Shown here piece by piece: positions 21,210-29,499 of a DNA stretch of 64,000 nucleotides. The position numbers and the translations under genes are program-made. The notes below the pieces were generated by a model. The model was not told the DNA's origin, ran no database searches, and saw nothing but the letters and a program-made list of their open reading frames with translations. Where the stretch lies: NCBI RefSeq assembly GCF_002028425.1, contig NZ_CP020042.1, positions 6,609,560-6,673,559 on the forward strand, written 5' to 3'. Source of the DNA: Streptomyces katrae (GTDB lineage: Bacteria > Actinomycetota > Actinomycetes > Streptomycetales > Streptomycetaceae). Within the stretch, counting starts at the first letter, position 1. Each line of letters begins with the position of its first letter.

Positions 21210-22568
21210 TCAGGAGGCGGCGGGCGCGCCGTCCCCGGGCTCCTCCAGCCCTTCCAGGCTGTCCATGAACGAGCTTACGGAGAACACCGCGCGCCCCGGA
21301 CCGGCCGGCCCGTACCCGGGCGGGGAGCTCAGGCCGAACTCCTCCAGCGTCGCCCGGTAGGTCTCCAGCAGCCGGATGTGGTACTCCAGCGGGGCGCCGA
21401 GCGGGTTGGCCTTGCCCAGCGGGGTCGTCGGCTCCGGGCACCAGGTGGTGAAGCGCGGCACGACGCCGTGCGACATGAAGAAGCGCAGGCCCTCGGCGGT
21501 CGAGTCGATGGCCTCGCCCACCTTGGTGAACCCGAAGGGCTCGGCCATCTCGATGCCCGCCACGAAGTTGGGGATCACGTGGCGCGGGCCGAACACCTCG
21601 GTGGAGTCCAGGATCCTGCGGTGCCACTCGTCACGGCCCACGTACCGCTCCTTGCCCGGGCAGTGGAGCTGGAACAGCCGGCGGTCCCACACCTCGAAGT
21701 TGGGATGGTAGATCCGGATGCCGTGGTCGTGGAAGCGCTGGACCGCGTCGCGGGGCAGGGCCTGGGCGACCACCTTGCCGATCCAGCGGCCGGGGAAGCG
21801 CTCCTCGATGGCCTGCGCGTAGTGGCCGTAGAAGTCGGCCTCGTCCCGGCCGCCGACCTGCGAGGTGATGGAGCCGCCGGTGAGGGTGTAGGCGCGCGAG
21901 GTCCCCGCCGTGTCGTACCGGTCGATGATCTCCAGGGCCTCCAGCACCTCCTCCACCGGCTTCACCCCGGTGTACGGGCGGCCCGCCGCCTTGTGCTGGC
22001 GCCAGTTGTGGTTGATGTCGCAGAACTGGCACTCCTCCTTGGCGCCGAAGTACTGGCACACCCGGAAGACGGTCAGGTAGATCAGGTAGCCCCACTGGAT
22101 GGTCGGCGCGACCTCCATCACCGACTTGCCGTTCGACAGCTTGTGCCGGTAGTACTCCGGCATCGGCGGCAGCCCCACGTCGGAGATCCGCGCCCCGTCC
22201 AGGTACAGGCCCAGCGTGCCGTCCTCGCCGCCGCGCACCACGTACGGGGAGTCCGGGTTGACCCGTACCGACACCACGGTGCGGCGCAGCCCGTACGGGC
22301 CGCCGGTGAGCACGATCTCCTCCGGCGGGCGGTTGAGCGCGGCGGCGCCCAGCTCCGGCAGGGTGCGGTGGTCGAAGGAGAAGATGAAGTAGGACTTCGG
22401 CTTGACGTCCCCGCCGCCCGGCCCGTCGGCGCCGCCGCCGCTGAGCGCGGACTCGTGGAAGGCCATGCCGCCCCGCAGCAGGTCCTCCTTGATCACGGCC
22501 TCCCGGGGCACGTGGGGGAAGCGCTCCATCAGGTCCTCGACCAGCGCGGTACGGGTCTGGCTTGCCAT
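21210..22568 (-). CDS. Radical SAM protein with unusual CX8CX2C cluster motif
   Basis: 452 residues from ATG 22568, preceded by CGAGGAG. Cysteines 171, 180 and 183 (VCQYFGAKEECQFCDINHNW) form a CX8CX2C motif instead of the canonical CX3CX2C. The TIM-barrel pattern is otherwise typical, with YTLTGGSI supplying the GGE-like SAM-amine motif. The product should be a soluble 4Fe-4S enzyme. I cannot name its substrate. It lies downstream of an AraC-type gene on the same strand, and the gap between them carries a motif repeated upstream of the divergent hydrolase gene, so shared control is likely. Confidence 0.8.
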   Translation of the reverse strand: MASQTRTALVEDLMERFPHVPREAVIKEDLLRGGMAFHESALSGGGADGPGGGDVKPKSYFIFSFDHRTLPELGAAALNRPPEEIVLTGGPYGLRRTVVSVRVNPDSPYVVRGGEDGTLGLYLDGARISDVGLPPMPEYYRHKLSNGKSVMEVAPTIQWGYLIYLTVFRVCQYFGAKEECQFCDINHNWRQHKAAGRPYTGVKPVEEVLEALEIIDRYDTAGTSRAYTLTGGSITSQVGGRDEADFYGHYAQAIEERFPGRWIGKVVAQALPRDAVQRFHDHGIRIYHPNFEVWDRRLFQLHCPGKERYVGRDEWHRRILDSTEVFGPRHVIPNFVAGIEMAEPFGFTKVGEAIDSTAEGLRFFMSHGVVPRFTTWCPEPTTPLGKANPLGAPLEYHIRLLETYRATLEEFGLSSPPGYGPAGPGRAVFSVSSFMDSLEGLEEPGDGAPAAS

Positions 22569-22634
22569 GCGAACTCCTCGGACAGACGGATGCCCGGGGG
22601 CTGCGCACTCCGGGCACATCCAGGGGACCCACGG

Positions 22635-22653
22635 TATCCGCTCGTTTGAACAG
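22635..22653. promoter_or_regulatory. Candidate AraC-regulator site upstream of the radical SAM gene
   Basis: TATCCGCT-N3-TTGAACAG lies 67 bp before the radical SAM start. A similar TATCCGCT/TTGAGCAG block lies upstream of the metallo-hydrolase gene at 23619, in the same orientation. Confidence 0.4.
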
Positions 22654-22655
22654 GT

Positions 22656-23573
22656 TCAGCCCGGGGTGGCGGTGATCGTGGTCCGGTAGCGGCCCGGCGT
22701 GGTGCCGAACTCCCGCACGAAGGCGTGGGACAGGGCGTACGGACTGCCGTAGCCGACCCGGGCCGCGATGGCGGCCAGCGAGTCCGGAGTGTCGCGCAGG
22801 CGGGTGGCGGCCAGCGTCAGCCGCCACCAGGTCAGGTACGCCATCGGGGGACGGCCGACCAGGGGGGTGAACCGGCGCACCAGGGTCGGCCGGGAGACCC
22901 CCGCCTCGGCGGCCAGGCGGTCGGCGCTCCAGGGGGCGGCCGGGTCGGCGTGGATCGCCTGGAGGGCGGCGGCCGTCACCGGGTCGCCGAGGGCGGCCGA
23001 CCAGGACCCCGGCGCCGCCCCGGCCACCGAGGCGCGGACCATGTACACCAGGAGCAGGTCCAGCAGGCTCGGCAGGGCGATCGAGGAGCCCGGCTGCCGT
23101 TCGTCCACCTCCACGCCCAACAGGGTGATGGCCGACTGGAGTTCGGTGTGTGCGCCGGCCGACAGGCGCACCACGCCGGGCAGTTCCGCCAGCAGCGGGT
23201 GCACCCGGCTGCGGTCGAGCCGATACTTGCCGCACAGCATCTCCACCGCCGCGCCGCCCGGCTGCGGGGAGCGGGCGCCCCGCGCCTCGCGGTACCGCTC
23301 CAGCGGCAGGGCCCGCGCCGCGGCCGCCGCGTCGACGGGGGAGTCGGCGAGCACGTGGCCCGCCCCGTGCGGCAGCAGTACCGCGTCCCCCGCGGCCAGG
23401 GGCACCGGCTCGCCGCCGTCGGCCAGCAGCCAGCAGCTGCCCGTCAGGACGACGTGGAAGCCCGCCCCCTCGTACGGGTCCAGCCGTACGCGCCACGTAC
23501 CGCCGACCCGCACCCGGTCCGAGGAGGGCCGCCCCAGGCGGACGGCGGAGATCGCGTCGCTCACCACGTCCAT
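22656..23573 (-). CDS. AraC-family transcriptional regulator (cupin sensor domain)
   Basis: 305 residues from ATG 23573. An in-frame extension upstream is possible but overlaps the intergenic promoter region. The first ~180 residues form a cupin-type ligand domain (WRVRLDPYEGAGFHVVLTGSCWL, AAGDAVLLPHGAGHVL). The C-terminal 100 residues are a double helix-turn-helix AraC domain (LAAEAGVSRPTLVRRF, then AAIAARVGYGSPYALSHAF). It is divergent from the metallo-beta-lactamase-fold gene and upstream of the radical SAM gene. The shared DNA motif suggests it regulates both. Confidence 0.87.
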   Translation of the reverse strand: MDVVSDAISAVRLGRPSSDRVRVGGTWRVRLDPYEGAGFHVVLTGSCWLLADGGEPVPLAAGDAVLLPHGAGHVLADSPVDAAAAARALPLERYREARGARSPQPGGAAVEMLCGKYRLDRSRVHPLLAELPGVVRLSAGAHTELQSAITLLGVEVDERQPGSSIALPSLLDLLLVYMVRASVAGAAPGSWSAALGDPVTAAALQAIHADPAAPWSADRLAAEAGVSRPTLVRRFTPLVGRPPMAYLTWWRLTLAATRLRDTPDSLAAIAARVGYGSPYALSHAFVREFGTTPGRYRTTITATPG

Positions 23574-23618
23574 GCGCGCAGGGTACCGCCGACGCCGGAC
23601 GCCCGTGAGCGGGACGCG

Positions 23619-23633
23619 TATCCGCTTGAGCAG
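23619..23633. promoter_or_regulatory. Candidate AraC-regulator site in the divergent araC/hydrolase gap
   Basis: TATCCGCT runs directly into TTGAGCAG (sharing one T) just upstream of the hydrolase -35. It matches the site at 22635 with the 3-bp spacer removed. Confidence 0.4.
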
Positions 23634-23641
23634 AACGCGCA

Positions 23642-23670
23642 TTGGGCGGCTCACTCCCGCTTCCTAGGGT
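23642..23670 (+). promoter_or_regulatory. Promoter of the metallo-hydrolase gene, probably giving leaderless mRNA
   Basis: TTGGGC at 23642-23647 and TAGGGT at 23665-23670 are spaced 17 bp. The ATG is 7 bp beyond the -10, so transcription would begin at or next to the start codon. Confidence 0.5.
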
Positions 23671-23677
23671 GGTGTAC

Positions 23678-24586
23678 ATGACCAACGAGAACACGCAGAC
23701 CCTCCTCCTGGGGGACGTCGAGATCACCCGCGTCGTCGAGGCGCGGGCCCCCTTCGCGGCCGCCCGGGACCTCGTCCCGGACTCCGGCACCGACGTGTGG
23801 AAGGAGAACGGGGACTGGCTGGCACCGGACCACTGGCAGCCCGACGCCGACCTGGCCGTGCTCGCCCTGCAGACCTGGGTGCTGCGCAGCGGCGGCCGGA
23901 CCGTCCTGGTGGACACCGGGGTGGGCAACGGGCGCGAGCGCCCCGGCTCGCCCCTCTTCCACCGGCGGCAGGGCACCTTCATGGCGGACCTCGAGGCGGC
24001 CGGGGTCCGTCCCGAGGAGGTGGACGTCGTCGTCAACACCCACCTGCACGCCGACCACGTCGGCTGGAACACCCTGGACGCCGGCGGGGAGTGGGTCCCG
24101 GCCTTTCCCAACGCCCAGTACCTCATTCCGGCTGCCGACGACGCGTACTTCGGGCCGCGCGGCGGATACGGCGGGGGCGTGCGGGAGGTCGACCGGCTGG
24201 TCTACGAGGACAGCGTCGCCCCCGTGCACCGGACGGGGCAGGCAATCCTCTGGGAGGGCTCCCACCGCATCGACGGCCACCTCACCCTGGAGGCGGCCCC
24301 CGGCCACACCCCCGGCTCGTCGGTGCTGCGCCTGGCCTCCGGAACCGACCGGGCGGTCTTCGTCGGGGACATGCTGCACAGCCCGGTGCAGGTCCTGCGG
24401 CCCTCCTGCAACAGCTGCTTCTGCATGGACGCCGCCCAGGCGGCGGACACCCGCCGCCGGACCCTGGGGCGGGCGGCGGAGCTCGGGGAGCTGGTGGTTC
24501 CCGCCCACTTCGGGGGGACGGGTGCTTTTGAAGTCCGCGAGGAAAAAGGCCGGTTCGTTATCGGGGCGTGGGCGTCCGGCATCTGA
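23678..24586 (+). CDS. Metallo-beta-lactamase-fold hydrolase
   Basis: 302 residues from ATG 23678. No ribosome-binding site is visible, and a good -10 lies 7 bp upstream, which fits a leaderless message. The zinc motif HLHADHVGW (HxHxDH) is clear. Further ligands lie in APGHTPGS and FVGDMLH, and PAHF lies near the end. The fold fits lactonase, quorum-quenching or glyoxalase II-type enzymes, but the substrate cannot be told. It is divergent from the AraC regulator, a common arrangement for a regulator and its target. Confidence 0.87.
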   Translation: MTNENTQTLLLGDVEITRVVEARAPFAAARDLVPDSGTDVWKENGDWLAPDHWQPDADLAVLALQTWVLRSGGRTVLVDTGVGNGRERPGSPLFHRRQGTFMADLEAAGVRPEEVDVVVNTHLHADHVGWNTLDAGGEWVPAFPNAQYLIPAADDAYFGPRGGYGGGVREVDRLVYEDSVAPVHRTGQAILWEGSHRIDGHLTLEAAPGHTPGSSVLRLASGTDRAVFVGDMLHSPVQVLRPSCNSCFCMDAAQAADTRRRTLGRAAELGELVVPAHFGGTGAFEVREEKGRFVIGAWASGI

Positions 24587-24641
24587 CCACCCTGGCCCAT
24601 TGGTTCAACTCTGTTCCGAATATGCCTGTTTCTGATGTGGC

Positions 24642-24682
24642 TATGCTCAAGTCCTGTGTGATCAAAACCCCCTGTCGATCAC
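24642..24682 (+). promoter_or_regulatory. Promoter -10 and inverted-repeat operator of the terpenoid operon
   Basis: A TATGCT -10-like hexamer (24642-24647) is followed by the inverted repeat GTGATC-N13-GATCAC (24658-24663, 24677-24682). The repeat would cover the transcription start and early leader, which suits a repressor. The -35 is unclear. Confidence 0.35.
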
Positions 24683-24740
24683 TCAGGACCCCGTGGGGTG
24701 GCCGACCATCTCCCCACGCCAGAGCAGGACCGGAGAACAG

Positions 24741-25655
24741 ATGGACAGCAACCTCGTCATGCACACCCCCGCCGGAAGACACCGGGCATTCGACGAGACC
24801 CAAATCCCGCTTTACTACAGCCGCAAGACGGCAGACATCCTGCACAAATACGGGCCCGGGCCCCGGGTCCACTTCCACATGGGTATCTTCGACCCGGGTG
24901 CGGCGCCGAACACCACGGTCCCGCAGCGGGTCCTCAAGAGCCGCATCGTGGAATCCCAGGAGGCGATAGTCGACCACGCCGCCCGGACCTGGGGTGCCTA
25001 TGCCAGCCCGCCCGCCAGCCTCCTCGACATCGGCTGCGGAGTGGGGGGCGGGTCCCTCTACTGGGCGCAGCAGCACGGTTCGCAGGTCACCGGACTCACC
25101 GTGACCCCCGAACACGTGCCGATCATCGCGGAGTTCGCCCGTCAGGGCGGGGTGGCCGACCGGGTCGCCCCGCTCCTCGCGGACGTCCACGACTTCGTCC
25201 CGAGCCGCGAGTACGACGCCGCCTACGCCAACGAGAGCTCCGGCTACATGGACCGCGAGCGGCTCTTCCAGGTCGTGGCCCGAGCGCTGAAGCCGGGCGG
25301 CTGGTTCGGCATCCAGGAGCACTTCATCTGCCGGCCCGAGTGGACCGACTTCATCGACGGCTACTACAAGACCCGCCTCGGCACGCTCACCGAGTACATC
25401 ACCGCCGCCGCGGCCGCCGGCTTCGAGCTGGAGCAGTGCGAGGACGTGACCGACCGGGTCGCCGAGTTCTGGGTCCAGTCGATGGCCTGGAACACCGCCG
25501 AACTGGACCGGATCGAAGCCGCCGGCCGGCCCTCCGCCTGGACGCGGGAGCGGCTCCTGGAGTCCACGATCACCCACGGCAAGCTCTTCCGGATCTGGCG
25601 CGACCACGCGATGGAGACCCGGCTGCTGCTGTTCCGTCTGGGCGGGGGGAACTGA
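24741..25655 (+). CDS. SAM-dependent C-methyltransferase of the prenyl-diphosphate type
   Basis: 304 residues from ATG 24741, preceded by GGAGAA. A class I SAM fold is evident: [12 protein letters not shown] (residues ~94-105), then [16 protein letters not shown]. The segment [10 protein letters not shown] corresponds to the NNES...Y region of geranyl-diphosphate methyltransferases, and this is why I place it in that group. The partner gene, a terpene synthase, starts 3 bases after the stop, so the two act together. The methyl acceptor could be IPP, GPP or FPP; sequence alone does not decide. It is not a close match in length or detail to the 2-methylisoborneol enzyme I know from S. coelicolor. 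Confidence 0.75.
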   Translation: MDSNLVMHTPAGRHRAFDETQIPLYYSRKTADILHKYGPGPRVHFHMGIFDPGAAPNTTVPQRVLKSRIVESQEAIVDHAARTWGAYASPPASLLDIGCGVGGGSLYWAQQHGSQVTGLTVTPEHVPIIAEFARQGGVADRVAPLLADVHDFVPSREYDAAYANESSGYMDRERLFQVVARALKPGGWFGIQEHFICRPEWTDFIDGYYKTRLGTLTEYITAAAAAGFELEQCEDVTDRVAEFWVQSMAWNTAELDRIEAAGRPSAWTRERLLESTITHGKLFRIWRDHAMETRLLLFRLGGGN

Positions 25656-25657
25656 CC

Positions 25658-26767
25658 GTGGCACCCGTCCACGCCGAGCTGGACCGGCCCTCCCGGATCG
25701 GCTGGGAACTCCCACCGTTCTACTGCCCCTTCGAGCGGGAGCTGATCCATCCGAAGACGGCCGCGATCGAGGAACGCTGCGTCGAGTGGATCGACGCCTT
25801 CGGCGTCTACCCCGACGCCACCGAGCGCGCCTGGGGCCTGGCCACGCGCTCGGCCGAACTCGCGGGCCGCACGATCCCGTCCGGCGACGTCGAGGCGATG
25901 GTCCTGTACGCCGAATGGCTCTACTGGGCGTTCGCGGCCGACGACTGGCACGACTCGGGTTCCGCCACGGCCGGCGCCACGGCGGTGGCGGAACAGGGTG
26001 CCCGGCTGGCCCGCACCGTCGAGGCGCCCGGCTCGGGCCTGCTGCCGCCGGGACCGCACACCGCGGCCCTGGAGGACCTTGCGGCCCGTACCCGTGCCCT
26101 CCTCAGGCCGGGCCAGCTGCGCCGCTTCACCCACGGCATCCGCGAATGGATGTCCGGCGCGACCTGGCAGACGGCCAACGCCGAACGCGGCGTCATGCCG
26201 TCCCTGGAGGAGTTCACCGCCGCACGGATCTGCAGCAGCGGCACCCGGTTCCTGCTCTCCTGGTGTGACGTGGCGAACGGGATCGACGTACCGGCCGACG
26301 TGATGTACTCCGCCCCCGTCCAGGCGCTGACCGAGGCCGCGGGGTTCGTCGTCAGCTGCGACAACGACGTCTTCTCGTACAACAAGGAAGACCACCACGT
26401 GCCGTGGGAGCAGAACGTGGTCAACGTGCTGGCCCAGCAGCACGGCTGTACCCCCGCCGAGGCGCTGCCCGCGGCGTTCGCCCTGCGGGACCGGACGATG
26501 AGCCTCTTCGTCGGGCTGCGCGAACGGCTGGCCGGGCATGCCGACGAGGAGCTCGGGCGCTACCTCGTCTCCGTGGAGCACTGGATCGCGGGCAACATCG
26601 CCTACCAGAGCCGGGCACCCCGCTACGCCAGCCCGCGCAACCGCAACGCCCTGCCCGTGGACGGCGCCGCGTACGACATCACGTACGCGGACGCGCCCTG
26701 TGACCCCAGCGCCGAGCCGCTGCCCTTCCCCGCTCTCGCGTGGTGGTGGCAGCAGCTCGACGGCTGA
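25658..26767 (+). CDS. Class I terpene synthase
   Basis: 369 residues from GTG 25658, preceded by GGGGGA and coupled to the methyltransferase stop. The N-terminal PPFYCPF is typical of bacterial terpene cyclases. The metal-binding motifs are intact: DDWHD at residues 95-99, and the NSE triad NDVFSYNKE at residues 236-244 (N236, S240, E244). A C-terminal RY pair lies in SRAPRY. It cyclises a prenyl diphosphate, probably one methylated by the upstream enzyme, to a homo- or nor-type terpenoid. It lacks the long Pro-rich N-terminus of 2-methylisoborneol synthases and there is no CRP-like gene beside it. It is convergent with the conservon P450 gene, 12 bp apart. Confidence 0.85.
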   Translation: MAPVHAELDRPSRIGWELPPFYCPFERELIHPKTAAIEERCVEWIDAFGVYPDATERAWGLATRSAELAGRTIPSGDVEAMVLYAEWLYWAFAADDWHDSGSATAGATAVAEQGARLARTVEAPGSGLLPPGPHTAALEDLAARTRALLRPGQLRRFTHGIREWMSGATWQTANAERGVMPSLEEFTAARICSSGTRFLLSWCDVANGIDVPADVMYSAPVQALTEAAGFVVSCDNDVFSYNKEDHHVPWEQNVVNVLAQQHGCTPAEALPAAFALRDRTMSLFVGLRERLAGHADEELGRYLVSVEHWIAGNIAYQSRAPRYASPRNRNALPVDGAAYDITYADAPCDPSAEPLPFPALAWWWQQLDG

Positions 26768-26779
26768 CGGGCCGGACCC

Positions 26780-28135
26780 TCAGGCCCGGCGGCCGAGCAG
26801 GCGCTGCCACCAGGCCGGCCGGGCCTCGGGCCCGGCCGCGCCGGCCGGCCGCGTCTGAACGGCCGGCCGGCTGAGCGGCAGTGCCGTGGACCCCGTCACG
26901 GTCGCGCCCCGCGGGGTGAACCGTACGGGCAGGGCCGTCACGTGGCGGAGCATGAGGGAGGACGTCCACTCCAGCTCCTCCTCGGGGACCGCCAGCTCCA
27001 GGTCGGGGAGCCGCGACAGCAGCGTGTCGATGCCGGTGTCGGCGATCGCCCGGCCGATGTCCTGGCCGGGGCACTCGTGGGGCCCGCTGCTGAACGCCAG
27101 GTGGGAACGGTTGCCGTGGATGGCCTGTGCGGCGTCGGGGCGCACCTCCGGGTCACGGTTCCCCGCGCCCGGGCTGATCAGCAGCATGTCACCGGCCTTG
27201 ATCCGGGCCCCGGCCAGCTCGGTGTCACCGGTGGCCCAGCGGCCGATGACCGTGTTGAGCGGCGGCTCGTCCCAGAGGACCTGCTCCAGGGCGTCGGGCA
27301 GGGTCATGTGGCCGCCCGAGAGGTTCGCCCGGAAGCGCTGGTCCGTGAACACCAGGCGCAGGGTGCTCGTGATCAGGTTGGCGGTGGTCTCGAACCCCGC
27401 GATCAGTACGAGCCTGAGGTGCTCCAGGGTCTCGTCGTCACTGAGTCCCGAGTGGTGCTCCAACAGCCAGCTGGTGAAGTCGCGGCCGGGCTGCCGGCGC
27501 TTGCGGGCCACGAGTTCCCGCAGCGTCTCCGTCATGAAGTCGTTGCTGGCGAGGGCCGTCTCGGTACCGCGGAGCACGTCGCGGGCGGCCTCGACCAGGC
27601 GCGGGCCGTAGGACTCCGGGGCGCCGACGAGCTGCGTCATCACCAGCATGGGCAGCGGCTCCGCGAAGTCCGCGACGAGGTCCCCCGTCCCGGACTCGAC
27701 GAAGGCGTCGATCAGCTGGTCCGCGAAGCGCTTGACGTAACGCCGGATGCCGCGCCGGTCGAACCGCTCCACCGAGTCGGTGATGGCGCCGCGCAGCCGC
27801 TCGTGGTCGGCGCCGTCCACCATGTGGCACACCGGCTGCCAGGCGGTCATCGGGGAGAGCGGGTGGTCCGGGGGAACATTGCCCTCCTGCCGCTCCCGCC
27901 ACCGCCGCGGGTCCCGGGAGAACCGGGACGGCGTGCGCGCCACGTCCAGGTTCTCCCGGTGCCCCAGCACCAGCCAGGCCGGAAGGTCGCCGTGGACCAG
28001 GACCGGGGCCACGGCCCCGTGCTCGGCGCGCAGCTTCTCGTACAGGGCCATCGGGTCGGCCTCCGCCTCCGGCCCGTAGAGCCGGTGCGCGGGGCAGCCC
28101 GGCGGCGGGGCGGAAGGGGGCTGGGGGGTGCTCAC
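26780..28135 (-). CDS. cvnE: Conservon cytochrome P450, CYP157-like, without EXXR
   Basis: 451 residues from GTG 28135, overlapping the cvnD stop by GTGA. The I-helix LIAGFETTANL and the heme-ligand region FSSGPHECPG (Cys355) are normal. The K-helix motif reads EQVLW (284-288) where nearly all P450s have EXXR. This matches what is known for the CYP157 family, whose S. coelicolor member reads EQSLW at this place. It is the last gene of the conservon cvnA-B-C-D-E. The convergent terpenoid operon is a possible source of substrate (inference). A Pro/Ala-rich C-terminal tail of about 40 residues follows the catalytic domain. Confidence 0.88.
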   Translation of the reverse strand: MSTPQPPSAPPPGCPAHRLYGPEAEADPMALYEKLRAEHGAVAPVLVHGDLPAWLVLGHRENLDVARTPSRFSRDPRRWRERQEGNVPPDHPLSPMTAWQPVCHMVDGADHERLRGAITDSVERFDRRGIRRYVKRFADQLIDAFVESGTGDLVADFAEPLPMLVMTQLVGAPESYGPRLVEAARDVLRGTETALASNDFMTETLRELVARKRRQPGRDFTSWLLEHHSGLSDDETLEHLRLVLIAGFETTANLITSTLRLVFTDQRFRANLSGGHMTLPDALEQVLWDEPPLNTVIGRWATGDTELAGARIKAGDMLLISPGAGNRDPEVRPDAAQAIHGNRSHLAFSSGPHECPGQDIGRAIADTGIDTLLSRLPDLELAVPEEELEWTSSLMLRHVTALPVRFTPRGATVTGSTALPLSRPAVQTRPAGAAGPEARPAWWQRLLGRRA

Positions 28136-28752
28136 GAGGCCTCCGGGGTCACGGCGAGGGAGTGCAGGTAGTGCATCAGCGTCATCAGGACGTCGCGGCT
28201 GGAGTCGCGCCGGCGGGCGTCGCAGGCGACGAGGGGGACGGACGGCGGCAGGTCGAGGGCGCTCCGCAGCTCGTCGAGGGGGTACACGGGCGCATCGGGG
28301 AAGCTGTTCACGGCGACGACGAACGGCACCCCGCGCTCCTCCAGCCGGCCGATCACGTCGAAGCTGACCTCCAGCCGGCGGGTGTCGACGAGGACCACCG
28401 CACCCAGGGCGCCCTCGAACAGGCCGTTCCACAGGAACCAGAACCGCTGCTGGCCCGGGGTCCCGAACAGGTACAGCACCAGCTCCTCGTTGATGCTGAT
28501 CCGGCCGAAGTCCATGGCCACGGTGGTCGAGCTCTTGCGTTCGATCCCCGCCGTGTCGTCGACCCCGACCCCGGCCTGGGTCATGGTCTCCTCGGTGGTC
28601 AGTGGCCGGATCTCGCTCACGGCGCCGACCAGGGTCGTCTTGCCGACCCCGAAGCCGCCCACGATCACCACCTTGACCGCGGCCGCCGCCGTCGCCGGCA
28701 GGATGTCCTCGCGCCGCGGCCCCGCGGGGTGCTCAGAGCTTTCGAAGTCCAT
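28132..28752 (-). CDS. cvnD: Conservon small GTPase
   Basis: 206 residues. The P-loop GGFGVGKTTL at about residues 33-42, the switch-region YLFGTPGQQRFWF (DxxG replaced by GTPGQ, as usual in this family) and the base-specificity VNSF segment identify a Rab/Ras-like ATP/GTP-binding protein of conservons. In Streptomyces it forms a membrane-associated complex with CvnA-C. It overlaps cvnC by 20 bp and cvnE by 4 bp. Confidence 0.9.
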   Translation of the reverse strand: MDFESSEHPAGPRREDILPATAAAAVKVVIVGGFGVGKTTLVGAVSEIRPLTTEETMTQAGVGVDDTAGIERKSSTTVAMDFGRISINEELVLYLFGTPGQQRFWFLWNGLFEGALGAVVLVDTRRLEVSFDVIGRLEERGVPFVVAVNSFPDAPVYPLDELRSALDLPPSVPLVACDARRRDSSRDVLMTLMHYLHSLAVTPEAS

Positions 28753-29092
28753 CGATCACTGCCTCAATCAATGCCAGGTCGGGGAGTCGGGCGGGGGCCA
28801 CGGGCGCGCGCGAGATCACGTGCTTCGCGGTGAGGAGATCGGCCAGGAGCACGGTGACCACGCTCACCGGCAGGCCGAGGTAGGCCGAGATCTCGGCCAC
28901 CGAGAGCGGCGACTGGCACAACCGCACGATGGCCGAGTGTTCCGGCTGCATGCCGGGCCGGGGCCCCGCCGTGGCGACGATCAGCGTCACCAGGTCGAGG
29001 CCGGTGGGGCCCAGCGGTTCGGTGCGGCCGCCCGTGATGACGTAGAGACGTTCCGGGCTGCCGTCTTCCCAGCTCTTGCCGGGGTCGCTCAC
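28733..29092 (-). CDS. cvnC: Conservon DUF742 winged-helix protein
   Basis: 119 residues from GTG 29092, overlapping the cvnB stop by GTGA. It contains the DUF742 pattern RLYVITGGRTEPLGPTGLDL, then a winged-helix-like region LSVAEISAYLGLPVSVVTVLLADL, ending LIEAVIDGLRKL. Known CvnC proteins bind the kinase-like CvnA and the GTPase. Position third in the operon is standard. Confidence 0.9.
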   Translation of the reverse strand: MSDPGKSWEDGSPERLYVITGGRTEPLGPTGLDLVTLIVATAGPRPGMQPEHSAIVRLCQSPLSVAEISAYLGLPVSVVTVLLADLLTAKHVISRAPVAPARLPDLALIEAVIDGLRKL

Positions 29093-29499
29093 GCGGTCAG
29101 CCTGGCGTCGCTGCGCGGCGGGCTGCTGAGGTGCTCTCCGATCCGCGCCACGAGGTCCCGCATCCGCTGGCCCATCAGCCCGGCGTCGACGCCCTCGTCG
29201 GCCAGCACCGCGAGGTACGCCCCGGCGCCGGCGGCCATCAGGTAGAAGAACCCGCCGTCCATCTCGATGACGACCAGCCGCATCCGCCCGCTGCCGTGCG
29301 GGAGTTCGGAGGCGACCGCGCCGGCCAGGCTCTGCAGTCCGGCGCAGGCGGCGGCCAGCCGGTCGGCGGTGTCGGTCTCCGCCCCGTGCTGGGCCATCCG
29401 CAGGCCGTCGGCCGACAGCACGATCACGTGCCGGGTCTGCGGGACGCTCTCGGCCAGGTCCTTGAGCATCCAGTCCATGTTGCTCTGCTGCTGACTCAC
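29089..29499 (-). CDS. cvnB: Conservon roadblock/LC7 protein
   Basis: 136 residues from GTG 29499, coupled by GTGA to cvnA. The roadblock fold is recognisable: LDWML-type helix (MDWMLKDLAESVPQ), HVIVLSADGLRMA, and a Gly-rich central strand with GGFFYLMAAGAGAYLAVLA. Roadblock proteins usually regulate small GTPases, here CvnD. Confidence 0.9.
   Translation of the reverse strand: MSQQQSNMDWMLKDLAESVPQTRHVIVLSADGLRMAQHGAETDTADRLAAACAGLQSLAGAVASELPHGSGRMRLVVIEMDGGFFYLMAAGAGAYLAVLADEGVDAGLMGQRMRDLVARIGEHLSSPPRSDARLTA

Noticed and set aside
24741..26767. Calling the terpenoid operon 2-methylisoborneol biosynthesis
   Set aside because: The synthase lacks the long Pro-rich N-terminus, the methyltransferase differs through most of its length from the one I know, gene order is reversed and the CRP-like gene is absent.
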